Assembly (NCBI GenBank): GCA_031835245.1
Contig: JAVKOQ010000450.1
Coordinates: forward strand, 1-36,459
Length of the DNA stretch: 36,459 nt
Direction: 5' to 3'
Source of the DNA: Balamuthia mandrillaris
Taxonomy: Eukaryota; Discosea; Longamoebia; Balamuthiidae
The notes below the pieces were generated by a model. That model saw only the letters and a program-made list of their open reading frames with translations. It was not told the DNA's origin and did no database searches. Numbering within the stretch: the first letter of the stretch is position 1; each line of letters begins with the position of its first letter. Below, one piece after another: positions 19,291 to 29,010 of this stretch. Both the position numbers and the translations under genes were made by a program.

Positions 19291-20383
19291 CAAACCCAAA
19301 GAGAATCCATGAAGCTTAAAACGCTGACAGTGCTTGAACGCCCGCTTTCCGCGCTGCCACCTTCGTCTTCTTCTGCAAAGATGGAGTGCTCTTCCGTGTG
19401 GTATTGGTCCAAGGCTTTAGGTTGGTTACGTTTTCGGCTAGATCGTCTACGTGAATCCTTTCCTTCACCTTCCGCGCTCTCTACCATTGCCATGTTTTCT
19501 TTCTTCAGATCTGTACGTTCCTCCGTTGCAACGCTTGTTCCTAGCACTGAGCTTGTCGGTGTAGTGTCCTTTGCGCGTGTAGCGAGAGCTGGGTTGCTGG
19601 TGGAAGAAGAAGGTAGCTTCAGCCTCAACGTCAGCTTTGGTGTCGTCTGTGGAGAGGAGACAGTTGTTTTGGGGAGCGAAGGAGAAGGAGAAGGAGAAGG
19701 AGAAAGCGCAGTTGATTCAACAGTCGGGAAGACAGAGGTATCTGTAGTTGTGGCAGACGACTTGAGCAGCTGCTCTCGCGCAAGCATCTCTTCCTCCCAC
19801 ACTTTTCGCCGCTTTTTAGACTTTTTGGGGGGCAACACTATCTTCTCTTCTTTTTCTTCTTCTTCTTCTGCCAATTCGGTTCTTTTTGGAGAAGTTAACG
19901 AGGCAGCACCACTGCCACCATTCACAGCATCATGGTGGGAGAAGACGGTTTTGAGGGGAGGCTCTGTTTCGCCAACCACGTCTATGTCTTCCTCATCTTT
20001 CTTCTCTTCGGGTGGAGCCCCTTCAATCTTCGTCAATGTATGTTGTTTGGCAACGGCTAGTTCGCCGCTTTCTTCATCTGTATTTCGCTTTACATCCTGC
20101 CTCAAATCCTGATCTTGATGATTTTCAATCTGGCAAGCTTGCATATCACCACCACAACAAACCTTCGCCCCAACACCCCACTCGCATTTGGGTATGCTGT
20201 TCTCCTTCACTTCCGATCTTAGGCTGCAAATCTTGCTCTTCACAAAATCTCTCTGTAGCCGTTTTTTTTTTTATTTTTTTTGTTTTGCTCCTGTCGGCAG
20301 TAAAAGAGTTAACCTGAGGGGTTCGTCGGTATTTTTGTAGACATTCCTGAACCAATCGGAATCAGTGCGGAGTTAAACGCCAT
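16583..20383 (-). CDS. KDM7/PHF8-like JmjC-domain histone demethylase
   Basis: Six exons: 20383-20314 (tentative), 20248-19296, 19192-18219, 18128-17945, 17850-17661, 17418-16583; phases agree, about 1068 aa. The JmjC region closely follows PHF8/KDM7: [121 protein letters not shown]. The Fe(II) ligands H-x-D (FHID) and the distal His (FLHG), and a 2-oxoglutarate-binding Lys, are present, so activity on methyl-lysine of histones is plausible. No PHD finger, usual in KDM7 proteins, is seen in the ~340-residue acidic/Ser-rich N-terminus. About 150 low-complexity residues are inserted between VDHVWP and the HxD motif. The C-terminus is basic and nuclear-like. The first exon is uncertain. Confidence 0.85.
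17488..17655 (-). repeat. (GAGAGG)n / (CCTCTC)n hexanucleotide array in JmjC intron 5
   Basis: About 170 bp of GAGAGG units with a few slips, lying between donor 17660 and acceptor 17419. The sense strand is CCTCTC. Confidence 0.95.
19250..19281 (-). repeat. (CT)n microsatellite in JmjC intron 2
   Basis: A GA run on the plus strand, CT in the transcript, inside intron 19295-19193. Confidence 0.9.
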
Positions 20384-20542
20384 GTCTCAGTTTTTTCCAA
20401 CTCTCAATTTGCAGAGTTTTTTCTTCTTTACTCCCCCTCTAGCAAAAAATAAAAAAAAAGGTAGACCGCTTCCACGCAGAGAGAGAGAGGTTAGCCGCCG
20501 ACCAAGTCCACCAGTTCCACACGCTTGTTCTATTCTCCAAGG
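20384..20542. promoter_or_regulatory. Short divergent promoter region, JmjC gene (-) and RPS26 (+)
   Basis: Only 159 bp separate the predicted start codons. A CCAAT sequence sits at 20352-20356, inside the tentative first JmjC exon. The interval must carry both 5' leaders. No TATA box is evident. Confidence 0.45.
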
Positions 20543-21063
20543 ATGACCAGGAAGAGAAGAAATCACGGACGCTCCAAGCACGGTAGAGGACACACCAAGC
20601 CTGTGCGTTGCGACAACTGCGCCAGATGCGTCCCCAAGGTTTGTTGTGATTGAGCGACGCTTTGCAAGGCAATCATCCCCCTTTCTAATTCCTCTTTGAT
20701 GTTGTAGGACAAGGCTGTTAAGCGTTTCCACGTCAGGAACATCGTTGAAACCGCAGCTTTGAAGGATATTGAGGATGCCAGCGTAATTGATGGTACTTAC
20801 CCCACCCCCCCCTCAAAAAAAAACCGCAATCCTAACGAACCAACTGTCTGCACGTGATTTTTTTCACAAAAATTATGTAATCAGGCTACCAACTGCCTAA
20901 GCTCTACCAGAAGATGCAGTACTGCATCAGCTGCGCCATTCACTCCCGAATTGTGCGTGTGCGTTCCAAGGAGGGCCGAAGGGACAGAAGGCCTCCTGAG
21001 AGAGTGAGGAGGACTCAAGAAAGAAGCAAGCCCCGCGAAGGCGATCAGGAAAAGAAGGTTTAA
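20543..21063 (+). CDS. RPS26: 40S ribosomal protein S26
   Basis: Three exons 20543-20638, 20708-20792, 20885-21063; 119 aa. The protein starts [19 protein letters not shown] and carries the eS26 zinc-binding cysteines in CDNCARC and [15 protein letters not shown]. The [18 protein letters not shown] stretch and the basic C-terminus are family-typical. eS26 sits at the mRNA exit region of the small subunit. The length matches eukaryotic eS26 (115-130 aa). Intron donors are GTTTGT and GTACTT. A likely poly(A) signal AATAAA lies 106 bp after the stop. Confidence 0.97.
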
Positions 21064-21168
21064 GTTGCTCCCTTCAGTGTGCTGCTTTCTCTTTTGCCGT
21101 CTTGGTCTTGGGCGTGGTTTCCTGTAACGCACGATGGCCTAGCGAACTGGAAGCATCCCTTAGGAGAG

Positions 21169-21174
21169 AATAAA
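21169..21174 (+). terminator. Candidate poly(A) signal of RPS26
   Basis: A canonical AATAAA hexamer lies 106 bp downstream of the RPS26 stop, followed by a CT-rich tract at 21196-21247. It is the clearest hexamer in this 3' flank. Confidence 0.5.
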
Positions 21175-21189
21175 CAATGCTGTTATGGA

Positions 21190-21195
<6 letters not shown>

Positions 21196-21235
<40 letters not shown>

Positions 21236-21247
21236 TCTCTCTCTCTC
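21196..21247 (+). repeat. (CT)n microsatellite downstream of RPS26
   Basis: About 25 CT units, slightly interrupted, between the RPS26 poly(A) signal and the convergent DnaJ gene end at 21350. Confidence 0.9.
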
Positions 21248-21349
21248 CCTCCCTCACACATACACCACACTCACTCGAAGAACGCAGGCAAAAAACTTGG
21301 GGGTTGAGGGAAATAAATAAAAAGCTGGGTGGCGGGAAAAAAAGCAAGA

Positions 21350-23076
21350 TCAGTTTTCAGGAGTTTTGGAGGCGGCCTCTGCCTTTTTAGCTTTCTGGCT
21401 GTTGTCCTTGGCTTCTTTCTTCTGCTTCTTGATCTCCTCTCTGGCCACTTTGCAGTAGATCTCGCCCATGGCCTTCAGTCCTTGAGCCCTTTTCTTTCGC
21501 TCCTGGCGAGTGATGTCTAAGTCACCCAAAACGGCCTCACATACAGACCTCACCGTTGCCTCAGTTTCCAGCTTGCCCAACTTGAACAGAGCAGACATGC
21601 CCTCGTTTAGCACCTGTTGCTCCATGTCGGCTTGATCGGGAGGGATGGTGCCTTGCGGCTTCGTGCTTTGTTCCTGTAGTCGCTTTTGGGCTTGGTCCAG
21701 TTTGACGGCTGACTTCATGGCGCCAAACGTTTCTCGAATAATGTGTGTCTTCTCTCCCAGTTCCGCCATAGCACCTTTTCATCATTACGAAGGAAACACT
21801 CCATCACGTTTAGACCAACTTCACAAAGAAGAACAACAAACAAGCAAGCAAGTCATACCTAAAAAGCCGCCCATATGTTGTTTCGCTTCTTGCATGTAGA
21901 CGTAGCCTACCTGTTATGTGGGATCGGAGTTTTTTTATGTTAGTGCTAGCAAGGAGAACGGCAAAAGTTGTGCAAGAGAAGAGAAGAGAAGAGAAGAGAA
22001 GAGAAGAGAAGAGAAGAGAAGAGAAGAGAAGAGAAGAGAAGAGAAGAGAAGAGAAGAGAAGAGAAGAAGAGAAGAGAAGAAGAGAAGAGAAGAGAAAAGA
22101 AGAGAAGAGAAGAAGAGAAGAGAAGAGAACGATGAAGGAAGAGAAGAAAGAAAGGAACAACGGAAAAAGGGAATGAAGGAAGAATGAACAGTAAGGTGAA
22201 CTAGAGCGTACGTTGAATAAAAGCTCGGCACCACGCTCTTGAACTTTAAGATCATTTGCGTGAGCAGTAACAAGCTCTTGGAAGGCTAAATTTTATGTTA
22301 GTACATAGCGCGCAGAAAGACGAGAGCACAGAGAAGGGAAAAGAAAAGAAGAAAAGAAAAGAAAAGAAAAAGCAAAAGAAAAAGAAAAAGAAAAAAAGAA
22401 GCAAGGCTAGCTACCAGGAATGTCGTCATGAAGAAAAGGCCGTAGTTTTTTGAGCAGCGCTTTGGTGAGTTTGATTATCCGTTGCTGTTGTATTTGCTGG
22501 GCATTAGCGGCGTTCATACTCTCCTCATCTGGCAAAAAAAAGTGTGAAAAGTAAGTCAGGGAGAAGACGCAAAAGAAGAAGCACAAGAAGGAAAAGGAAC
22601 TGCAAATAAAGGCAACGAAGAAGGCAACTTACCAGTGTTAAAAAGAGAAACGTCCCCAAAGACGTCGTCAAATTTTCCACCGCCAAACATCTGTTTCCAC
22701 AGCTCACGAGCGTCGCTAAAGGCTCCTTGTTCAAAGTAGGATTTACCATGCTTGTTGTACAATTCTCGTTTCTCAGGGTCAGAAAGCACTTCATAAGCTT
22801 GACTTATGAGTTTGAACTGTTCGAGAGAGAGAAAAAAACAGGGAGAGCAACAAGAGATTTACAAAAAAAAAAAAAATCGATAGTAATTTAGAAAGATGAC
22901 ACAGTAATGTAACCCATGCTACAAAGCCAAGCACAAACCTTATCTTCGTCACCACCTTTGTCGGGGTGGTGAATCCTAGCCATTTTGTAGTAACCCTTTT
23001 TGATTTCGGAAGCCGAGGCATCTGGCTTCACCCCCAAGACCTCGTAAAACTCTGTTTCCACAACGGTAACCTGCAT
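21350..23076 (-). CDS. DnaJ-X (type III Hsp40) chaperone, Caj1/Djp1-like
   Basis: Six exons: 23076-22939, 22816-22633, 22528-22415, 22285-22212, 21910-21859, 21774-21350; all phases agree, 328 aa. The N-terminal J domain reads [20 protein letters not shown] with the HPD tripeptide in [12 protein letters not shown], then [20 protein letters not shown]. The HPD loop stimulates Hsp70 ATPase. The rest is a DnaJ-X domain: [66 protein letters not shown] and a Lys-rich tail. There is no G/F region or zinc domain. Yeast Djp1/Caj1 and plant relatives with this layout act in the cytosol, including in peroxisome/organelle protein targeting; a specific role here is not assignable. Introns 3 and 4 hold pyrimidine-rich repeats. 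The gene is divergent from the small gene at 23369. Confidence 0.9.
21975..22061 (-). repeat. (GAGAA)n / (TTCTC)n pentanucleotide array in DnaJ intron 4
   Basis: About 17 perfect GAGAA units continue into an imperfect purine tract to ~22130. It lies in intron 22211-21911; the transcript carries TTCTC. Confidence 0.95.
22338..22400 (-). repeat. Purine tract (AAAAG units) in DnaJ intron 3
   Basis: Irregular AAAAG/AAAAAG units on the plus strand, T/C in the transcript, in intron 22414-22286. Confidence 0.8.
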
Positions 23077-23368
23077 TCCAACAAACAAAGTATCCCTTCT
23101 GCAGAAGCAGAAAAAAAATTAACACACTGTGGTGTGCGCAGCAAGCTCCACCCCAAGAAAAATCCCTTTTTTTTGCCGCTTTTTACGGAAGTTTTTTTCG
23201 GCCCAATATTAACAATTATTGGCGATAAAGTTGGAATTTTCAGATCGTTCACAAAATAACTCTTGGAAACCGAAAAATTTCCTTGAAATATTAGTCGATA
23301 AGATGAAAATAAAAACCTGAAGACGAGCAAACAAAAAAAAAAAAAAAAAAAGAAAACGGTTACAAGCA

Positions 23369-23833
23369 ATGGAGACCGGACCCGTTGCCGAAGGACACGA
23401 CTGTTTGGTGGAGGTGCTCATGCCTTATGCCAATCACTTGTTTGGTATTGTTCTACGCAACAACAACGATTGGGATGTGGAGGTAGCGACCAGCGTGGAT
23501 GGAGTGGAGCTACTGCCGCGCGTCGTGGAATCTCATTCAGAAGCTTTGTTGGAGGGGTTCGACTCTGATGGGAAGCACGCCGATGGAGGTAAAGGCTTCT
23601 CAAGAAAAATGCAACAAGCGGTCGTTGTGGTAGCCAGATTTTATCCGATCCTCTCGCGAACGGCCGTTCAAGAGGCTGTTAATCCGAAAAAGATGGCAGC
23701 CGACAAGAAGGTAAAGAAGGAGGAGGAGGAAGAAGCAGAAGAACTACGCCCAGTCTACTACCAAACAACTCGCTCTGCTTTGCCTTGTGCTGTGTTGCAG
23801 GTTGTAGTTCCGGAGCGGGGGAGGAAAGTTTGA
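23369..23833 (+). CDS. Small unrecognised protein upstream of the F-box gene
   Basis: ATG 23369 to TGA 23833, 154 aa if unspliced. The N-terminal ~75 residues read as a compact beta-rich domain (PYANHLFGIVLRNNNDWDVE, VATSVDGVELLPRVV). This resembles jelly-roll-like domains with a GIxLxNxxxxxVxVxVDG pattern that I cannot name with confidence. A Lys/Glu run follows and the end is VVVPERGRKV. An optional intron 23710-23800 (donor GTAAAG, acceptor TTGCAG) is a multiple of three and would remove the Lys/Glu part without changing frame. The stop is only 20 bp before the ATG of the F-box/LRR gene. An alternative splice from 23588 to 23801 would instead fuse it in frame to that gene. It may thus be a separate gene, an upstream cistron, or a 5' exon. 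Confidence 0.55.
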   Translation: METGPVAEGHDCLVEVLMPYANHLFGIVLRNNNDWDVEVATSVDGVELLPRVVESHSEALLEGFDSDGKHADGGKGFSRKMQQAVVVVARFYPILSRTAVQEAVNPKKMAADKKVKKEEEEEAEELRPVYYQTTRSALPCAVLQVVVPERGRKV

Positions 23834-23853
23834 ACGAGAATCGCACCACCAGG

Positions 23854-24131
23854 ATGGCCGTTATCGAAGAAGCCGAACAGGCCCCCATCAACAAAAGAAA
23901 GATTAAGGAGGAGGAGAAGGAGGAGGACCAGAAGGAGAAGGATTACAAAGAGGTATCGCTCCACATAAAGACTTTTGCCAGCGATAGCAACGACAGCCAC
24001 CAACAGCTAATTCATAGGAACGAAACCGAAAGAAAAGCTGTGAAGGCAGAAGGTTCACCTTCCAAGAAACGTAAAACGTGTAAAAAGGAGCACGATCTAT
24101 CTCCCTTTGCTTTGCTTCCTGGTATATTTCT

Positions 24132-24167
<36 letters not shown>

Positions 24168-25667
24168 TCTCCTCTCTCAAATAGCTAAACGCGGAACACC
24201 TGCAGATGACCTATTGATGATAGTGCTGCAATATGCAAGACCACTGCCAGAGAGCGCCATACGTCTGTCTCTCGTCTGTAGACATTTCAAACGAATCATC
24301 GACTCTACCAAGTTCTGGAGCAACACCCAAGTGGCACACCAACGACTGCAGTTTCTAAAACCAACGGCCAGCCCTCCGTTCGTCTCGTGGTCAATGTCCC
24401 AACTACGACCCGCTTACCAATCGCCAATTGACGTTGCCACCATCGCATACTACGTCAAGAGATGTCGAGGTTGGTTGCGAGAGCTGAGCTTGGCACGTAC
24501 GGGAGTGACGGTGGAGGAGGTCGTAGATATTCTTCGCCTACTTGTAGTGAAGGAGGAGGAGGACCACCAAAAGGAATGTTCAACGTTGGAAATGTTGGAT
24601 TTAAGTGAGTGTTGGCAGATAGATCGTTTGTCGGTCGTGCCTCGTGTGTGTGATGTTTGCCCCACGTTGAAAAGGCTAAAGTTGGACAAAGTCACCATAC
24701 AAGTTTGGGATGAGCAAGAAGAAGAGGCCTTTGCTACTGCTACGACACAACAAGTTGACAGAGAAACGATGGAACAAGAACCGAAGGTCCCCTTTCCTAT
24801 GATGTGTAGCATAGTTTTTTTTTTTCAGAAACTGACCAACTCACCTAATTCCAATGCGTAGAAGTTTGCTTTGGAGGATTTATCGTTGCACAAGGTCCAA
24901 GGACTAACCGCGACCATGCTGAGCGCTCTCCTTCCCATGTTCCCTCAACTCCAATCGTTAGACTTTTGGGGCGTGGGATGCGTCAATGATGAGACAATAA
25001 CAGAGCTATCAGAGCATTGTCCTCGATTGGAAAGCTTGTGCATCAACGAGACTGAGATTACCGACCAATCGTTACTTTCTTTGGATTCGTTTCCAGCGCT
25101 CACACGTTTGTATCTACGACGATGTCCCACACTGTCACTTGGAGGAGGACGGGTTTCAGACACTACCGAGAATATTTATCTGCCACCCTTGTTGACCGAG
25201 TTGGATCTTTGGGGAGTAGCTCAACTGAGAGACTTGTTCGTTGTGCAACATGTGGCGGCTTTGGCCCAACTGAAAAGACTGTGGTTGGCTGATGCTCCCA
25301 TCACTGATGAATCTCTTCATGCTTTAGCCCACGGTACGTTCCCCTCCTCCCCTTTTCTCCATGTATAACGCGCCTCCGTTAAGTCTTATTCCTGTCCCAG
25401 CTGGCTTTGTGCATTTAAGTGATATCGCATTGAGGAGATGTAAGTTCATAACCGACTCTGGAGTGGAGGAGTTGGTCGAGAAATTGCCACAGTTGCGATA
25501 TGTTGATTTATGGGGATGTTCTCAGCTGACTGATAGGTCCAGCCAAGCCATTTCCGAAGCAGCTTTTGCCCCCCAGCTTAAGAAAGTTATCTTTGCTGAT
25601 GCCAAACTTACTGACGTTGGCCTTGAAGCACTCGCCAAAAGTAATACTATTTGTTTTTTTTTGTTCA

Positions 25668-25709
<42 letters not shown>

Positions 25710-26437
25710 ACTCTCTGTTAAATGTTTTTGGGTTTCAAAAATTCACCCGCTTCTTAACTTTCAAAACGAACAGGTTGTAGCACCTTAGAGGAATTGTCAC
25801 TTCGCCGTTGTTCAAGCATAACTGACCAAGGCCTTCTTTATATTTCCAAACGTTGCAAGCAATTGAGAACATTGGACCTCTGGCAGTGCACCAATATCAC
25901 GGACACTAGCGTTTTCGCTCTGGCCAACAATTGCAGGATGCTGGAGAATCTTGTGTTGGCCTCTTGTGCCATCACCCAACTAGCAATGCCTCTTCTACGC
26001 TCTGCATTTCCACACCTACACACCTTAATACTTCGGCGTTGTGAAGGCGTGGATGACGCTGCTATGAAAGTTTTTCTTACAATGCAAGAAAACGGGATGA
26101 TGAAGAAAGGAAGAGCAAAGAGCGACCTTACAAAAACTACTGACGCTATTCCACGCTTGGACATTCTGGATATCTCAGGTTGTCCTAACCTCAGCGAGAA
26201 GTGCCTGGACTATTTCTGTCAATCCTCTTTTCAATGCCGTATTCTCAATCTGGAGGACCTACACCAACTCTCTCCGACCAGTATAAGCCGTTTCCTCGAT
26301 GCTCAAACATCCACCAACGCATGTTCCTTTATGGGAGTTCTTTGGGAGGACTTTCCTCAGTTGACAATTTCTGAAATTTATCGGCTTTGGGAAACTCGCC
26401 CAATTGTAAGCTCTCCTGTAGATGAGACAGCGGTACA

Positions 26438-26474
<37 letters not shown>

Positions 26475-27243
26475 GTCTCCAATCATTTCTCTCCCTTCTT
26501 GGTGTAGTTGTGCTTTAGGTATTTTTTTTCTTCTCTCCTGACCTCTTCTCTCCTGACAGTTTTATCGCCGTGTTTGTGCAACAATCCATCAAACAGGAAC
26601 TTCTTCCATCTGGTATAAAGCCTGTGCCCGCCCTGATGGAAATTGCCGTAAAAAAGTGGAAGAGTACCTTCCCTCGTCTATTCCACCTTCAGAAGAGGCC
26701 AACGGAGGAGGAGGAGGAGGAGTGTCCCAAAGTCACAGCAAGTGGTTTTGTCCTTCTTGCAGTGATGTCTATGACACCTACGTATTGCGCTATAGATTGA
26801 AGCTGAGGATCTTTGACCATACAGGAGCATTATGGGTAAACTGCTTCGACACAGCAGCAACAAGGCTACTGGGCATCACTGCTGACAATTTGAGCTTGCT
26901 GCAACAAAAGGTACGGAGACCCTTCTCTTTTTTCGGCTCTGCATTACTTCTGTGTACTAACATTTAATGATTGCTCCCGCCGTAGAACCCTGAGGCATAT
27001 GCCTCCTCCTTGAACGGAATTCAATTGCAGAGACATTTGTTTAGGTTGGCTATCAAACCCAGTCAGACAAGAAGTTGGCATCAACCCTTTGACGTTAGTG
27101 TGCAAGATGTCACACCAACGCCGTTTGTGGCACAATCAAGTGCCCTCGTTGAGCACATTCAAGTGTATCAGCAGCTGAGCAAAACTGAAGCGGAGCCAAA
27201 GGCGAGAACAAATGTTGCCACTGCTTTGTTCAGGCAATTCTAA
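23854..27243 (+). CDS. F-box/LRR protein fused to an RPA70 DBD-C (zinc OB) domain
   Basis: Seven exons: 23854-24121, 24185-24813, 24862-25333, 25401-25640, 25774-26432, 26560-26910, 26986-27243; all phases agree, 958 aa. A charged nuclear-like N-terminus precedes an F-box (~93-130: ADDLLMIVLQYARPL, IRLSLVCRHFKRIIDSTKFW). Cysteine-containing LRRs follow to ~740 (for example RTLDLWQCTNITDTSVFALA). Exons 6-7 encode the C-terminal OB domain of replication protein A large subunit: FYRRVCATIHQTG, zinc ligands C-x6-C in ACARPDGNC and C-x2-C in WFCPSC, LRIFDHTGALWVNCFD, FRLAIKP, and a final helix SSALVEHIQVYQQL. F-box proteins bring substrates to SCF ubiquitin ligases; RPA70 DBD-C binds ssDNA and nucleates the RPA heterotrimer. 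There is no ATG before the zinc core in the RPA frame, and the join is phase 0, both supporting one protein. DBD-A and DBD-B are absent. Confidence 0.8.
24135..24164 (+). repeat. (CT)n microsatellite in F-box gene intron 1
   Basis: A CT run between donor 24122 and acceptor 24184. Similar runs lie in intron 4 (about 25675-25706) and intron 5 (about 26438-26463) of the same gene, all CT on the sense strand. Confidence 0.9.
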
Positions 27244-27406
27244 AAATATAATAACAAAGGTTACCAAAAGTACACCACAACGAATAGCGAAGGCTGATTG
27301 TTTGTGAAGAGAAAAAAAAACGCAATGAATTTTGGAGGATAGGCCCCTGGTCTGATAAACTCTGTGAGGGGGCGGCGCACACAAGGATAAAAAAAGCAAA
27401 AAGTTT

Positions 27407-27478
27407 TGGAGGAGAGGGGGATCGATCCCCTGGCCTTCCGCATGCAAAGCGGACGCTCTACCACTGAGCTACACCCCC
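27407..27478 (-). tRNA. tRNA-Ala (anticodon UGC)
   Basis: A full cloverleaf reads on the minus strand. D arm AGCTCAGTGGTAGAGC; anticodon stem TCCGC/GCGGA with loop TTTGCAT, anticodon TGC; T arm AGGGG-ATCGATC-CCCCT with A54, as seen in tRNA-Ala of several eukaryotes; discriminator A73. The acceptor stem has the G3:U70 wobble pair that defines alanine identity and one U6/U67 mismatch. There is no intron and no encoded CCA. A T-run downstream on the minus strand (about 27390-27405) fits a pol III terminator. Confidence 0.95.
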
Positions 27479-27596
27479 ATAGTTAAAATGTTTGCCAAAA
27501 CTTGGCGTACGCCAGAACTGTGAAACGCGTGGTCCTTCCGCGGGAGGCTTACCCAACAAACAAAAAAAAAGAAGAAATCACGAAGAGAAAGGAAAG

Positions 27597-28149
27597 ATGA
27601 GCGCGCAGCTTCGCAAACAACGGAAGACGTCAGCTTCAGCGTCGTCAAGCTCTACAGCCATGGAAGTATCTCCTTGGGCAGAATGTTTTGGCAACGCACC
27701 GAAAGCAAACTTTTGCCCGGATTGCAGTTGCCTTTTGCCCCTCACCTCACACACTCACGTGCAATGCCCGCTTTGCAAGTACCAAGTCTCCACCCGAGAG
27801 CTGGACTCTCAAGTTCGAATAAGCAAAAGCAAACCAAAGACAGCCGTTCGTGACAAAAAGAAGGAAGAAAGTGCGGGTCCAATTCGTGCAACGGTACGTT
27901 GGCCACCACAACTTTGCTTGTTGAGTCATTTGACCGTTCAATCTAATCTTTTGTGCTATTCCATTCAAGATTGAGGAAGAATGCCCCAATTGTGGTTATG
28001 GTAAACTCTCCTTTTACACAGTTCAACTCCGGTCTGTAGACGAAGGCCAAACCGTTTTTTACGAGTGCGAAAACTGTGGGTATGTTTACCCTTTGTTTTC
28101 TCTGTTTTGTTGACGTCAATGTTTTCTTTTCTGACCTCTCTCTCTCTCC

Positions 28150-28190
<41 letters not shown>

Positions 28191-28278
28191 CCTCTCCCTC
28201 TCTCTTCCTCTTCCTCTCTCCCTCCTCATTTTTCCTTTGTAACTATGGCACAGGCACAAGTTTTCTGAAAACACGTAG
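27597..28278 (+). CDS. RPA12: RNA polymerase I subunit RPA12 (A12.2)
   Basis: Three exons 27597-27893, 27970-28079, 28254-28278; 143 aa. The N-terminal zinc ribbon has CPDC and CPLC cysteine pairs ([29 protein letters not shown]). The C-terminal TFIIS-like ribbon has [20 protein letters not shown], an acidic DEGQT loop and CENCGHKFSENT at the very end. In yeast A12.2 the C-ribbon supports RNA cleavage by Pol I. The last exon is only 25 nt. About 25 extra basic/Ser residues precede the usual start; an internal Met ([11 protein letters not shown]) is an alternative start. The head-to-head neighbour is the tRNA-Ala gene. Confidence 0.93.
28136..28200 (+). repeat. (CT)n tract in RPA12 intron 2
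   Basis: A CT/CCT-rich run between donor 28080 and acceptor 28253, pyrimidine on the sense strand. Confidence 0.9.
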
Positions 28279-28660
28279 TCTTCCTTATCAGAACACTACC
28301 ACCACTTGTCTTTTTTTTTCTTGTGTTTTGGATGGTTATGTTGTTGGAGGTTGGGCTCTTGGAATGACTTGGCTTTGGCGGATAAGGGACCGTTGTAAGA
28401 GCCGGTGGTAGCAAGAGGGACGGTCCCAGATGATACTCTTTGGCCTGAACGCCTTCAGCAGAAGAAGCGACTCACAAGAGGAAGAGCAACGGCCGCTCTC
28501 GGTGTCGGCATAAAAGCAGAACAGCAGCAGGGAAGGTCCAGCAGCAGTTGTGCAGGGGAAAAGCACAACCCAAGCTTGGCTGGAAAGGGAAAGAGAGAAA
28601 GAGAGGAAAGCGGAATCTTGTGGCAAACGTTTTGACTTGTACAAAGAACGGTTCTGAGAG
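28279..28660. other. Intergenic region between RPA12 and the NT-C2/DIL gene
   Basis: No gene is supported. It should contain the RPA12 3' UTR and the leader of the next gene. Plus-strand and minus-strand open frames here lack any recognisable motif and overlap the next coding exon. Confidence 0.5.
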
Positions 28661-28972
28661 ATGCCAACCAAGGACAGAGTCAAAATAAGGTACTTGGTGA
28701 CGGTAAAACGGGCAACAGCTGTCCCAGAAAAGTTGAACGGCTGTACTCTGTTTCTCGCTTGGCGACGCGGTTCAAAGAAGAATTCGGGTCTCACCAAAAG
28801 GGCACTTGTGCGGAATCATCAAGCGTCCTGGGACGAAAGCTTTTCTTTTATGTGCACACTGGCCCGTGATTCTACGACGGGGCTCTTTGACGCCAAGACC
28901 TTGACCCTCATTTTAAGAGAGGTTGGTTTGTTGCTCACGTTGCTTCGTTGGCCTTTTCCTCCCTGCTTGCGT

Positions 28973-29010
<38 letters not shown>

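Noticed and set aside
23160-23340. Open frames between the DnaJ gene and the small gene
   Set aside because: AT-rich leader sequence with homopolymer runs and no motif; most likely the shared promoter and 5' leaders.
26560-27243. RPA-like exons as a separate gene
   Set aside because: No ATG precedes the zinc core in this frame, no promoter space exists beyond a CT-rich intron, and a phase-0 splice from the LRR exon is available. Kept as a caveat, not as the main model.
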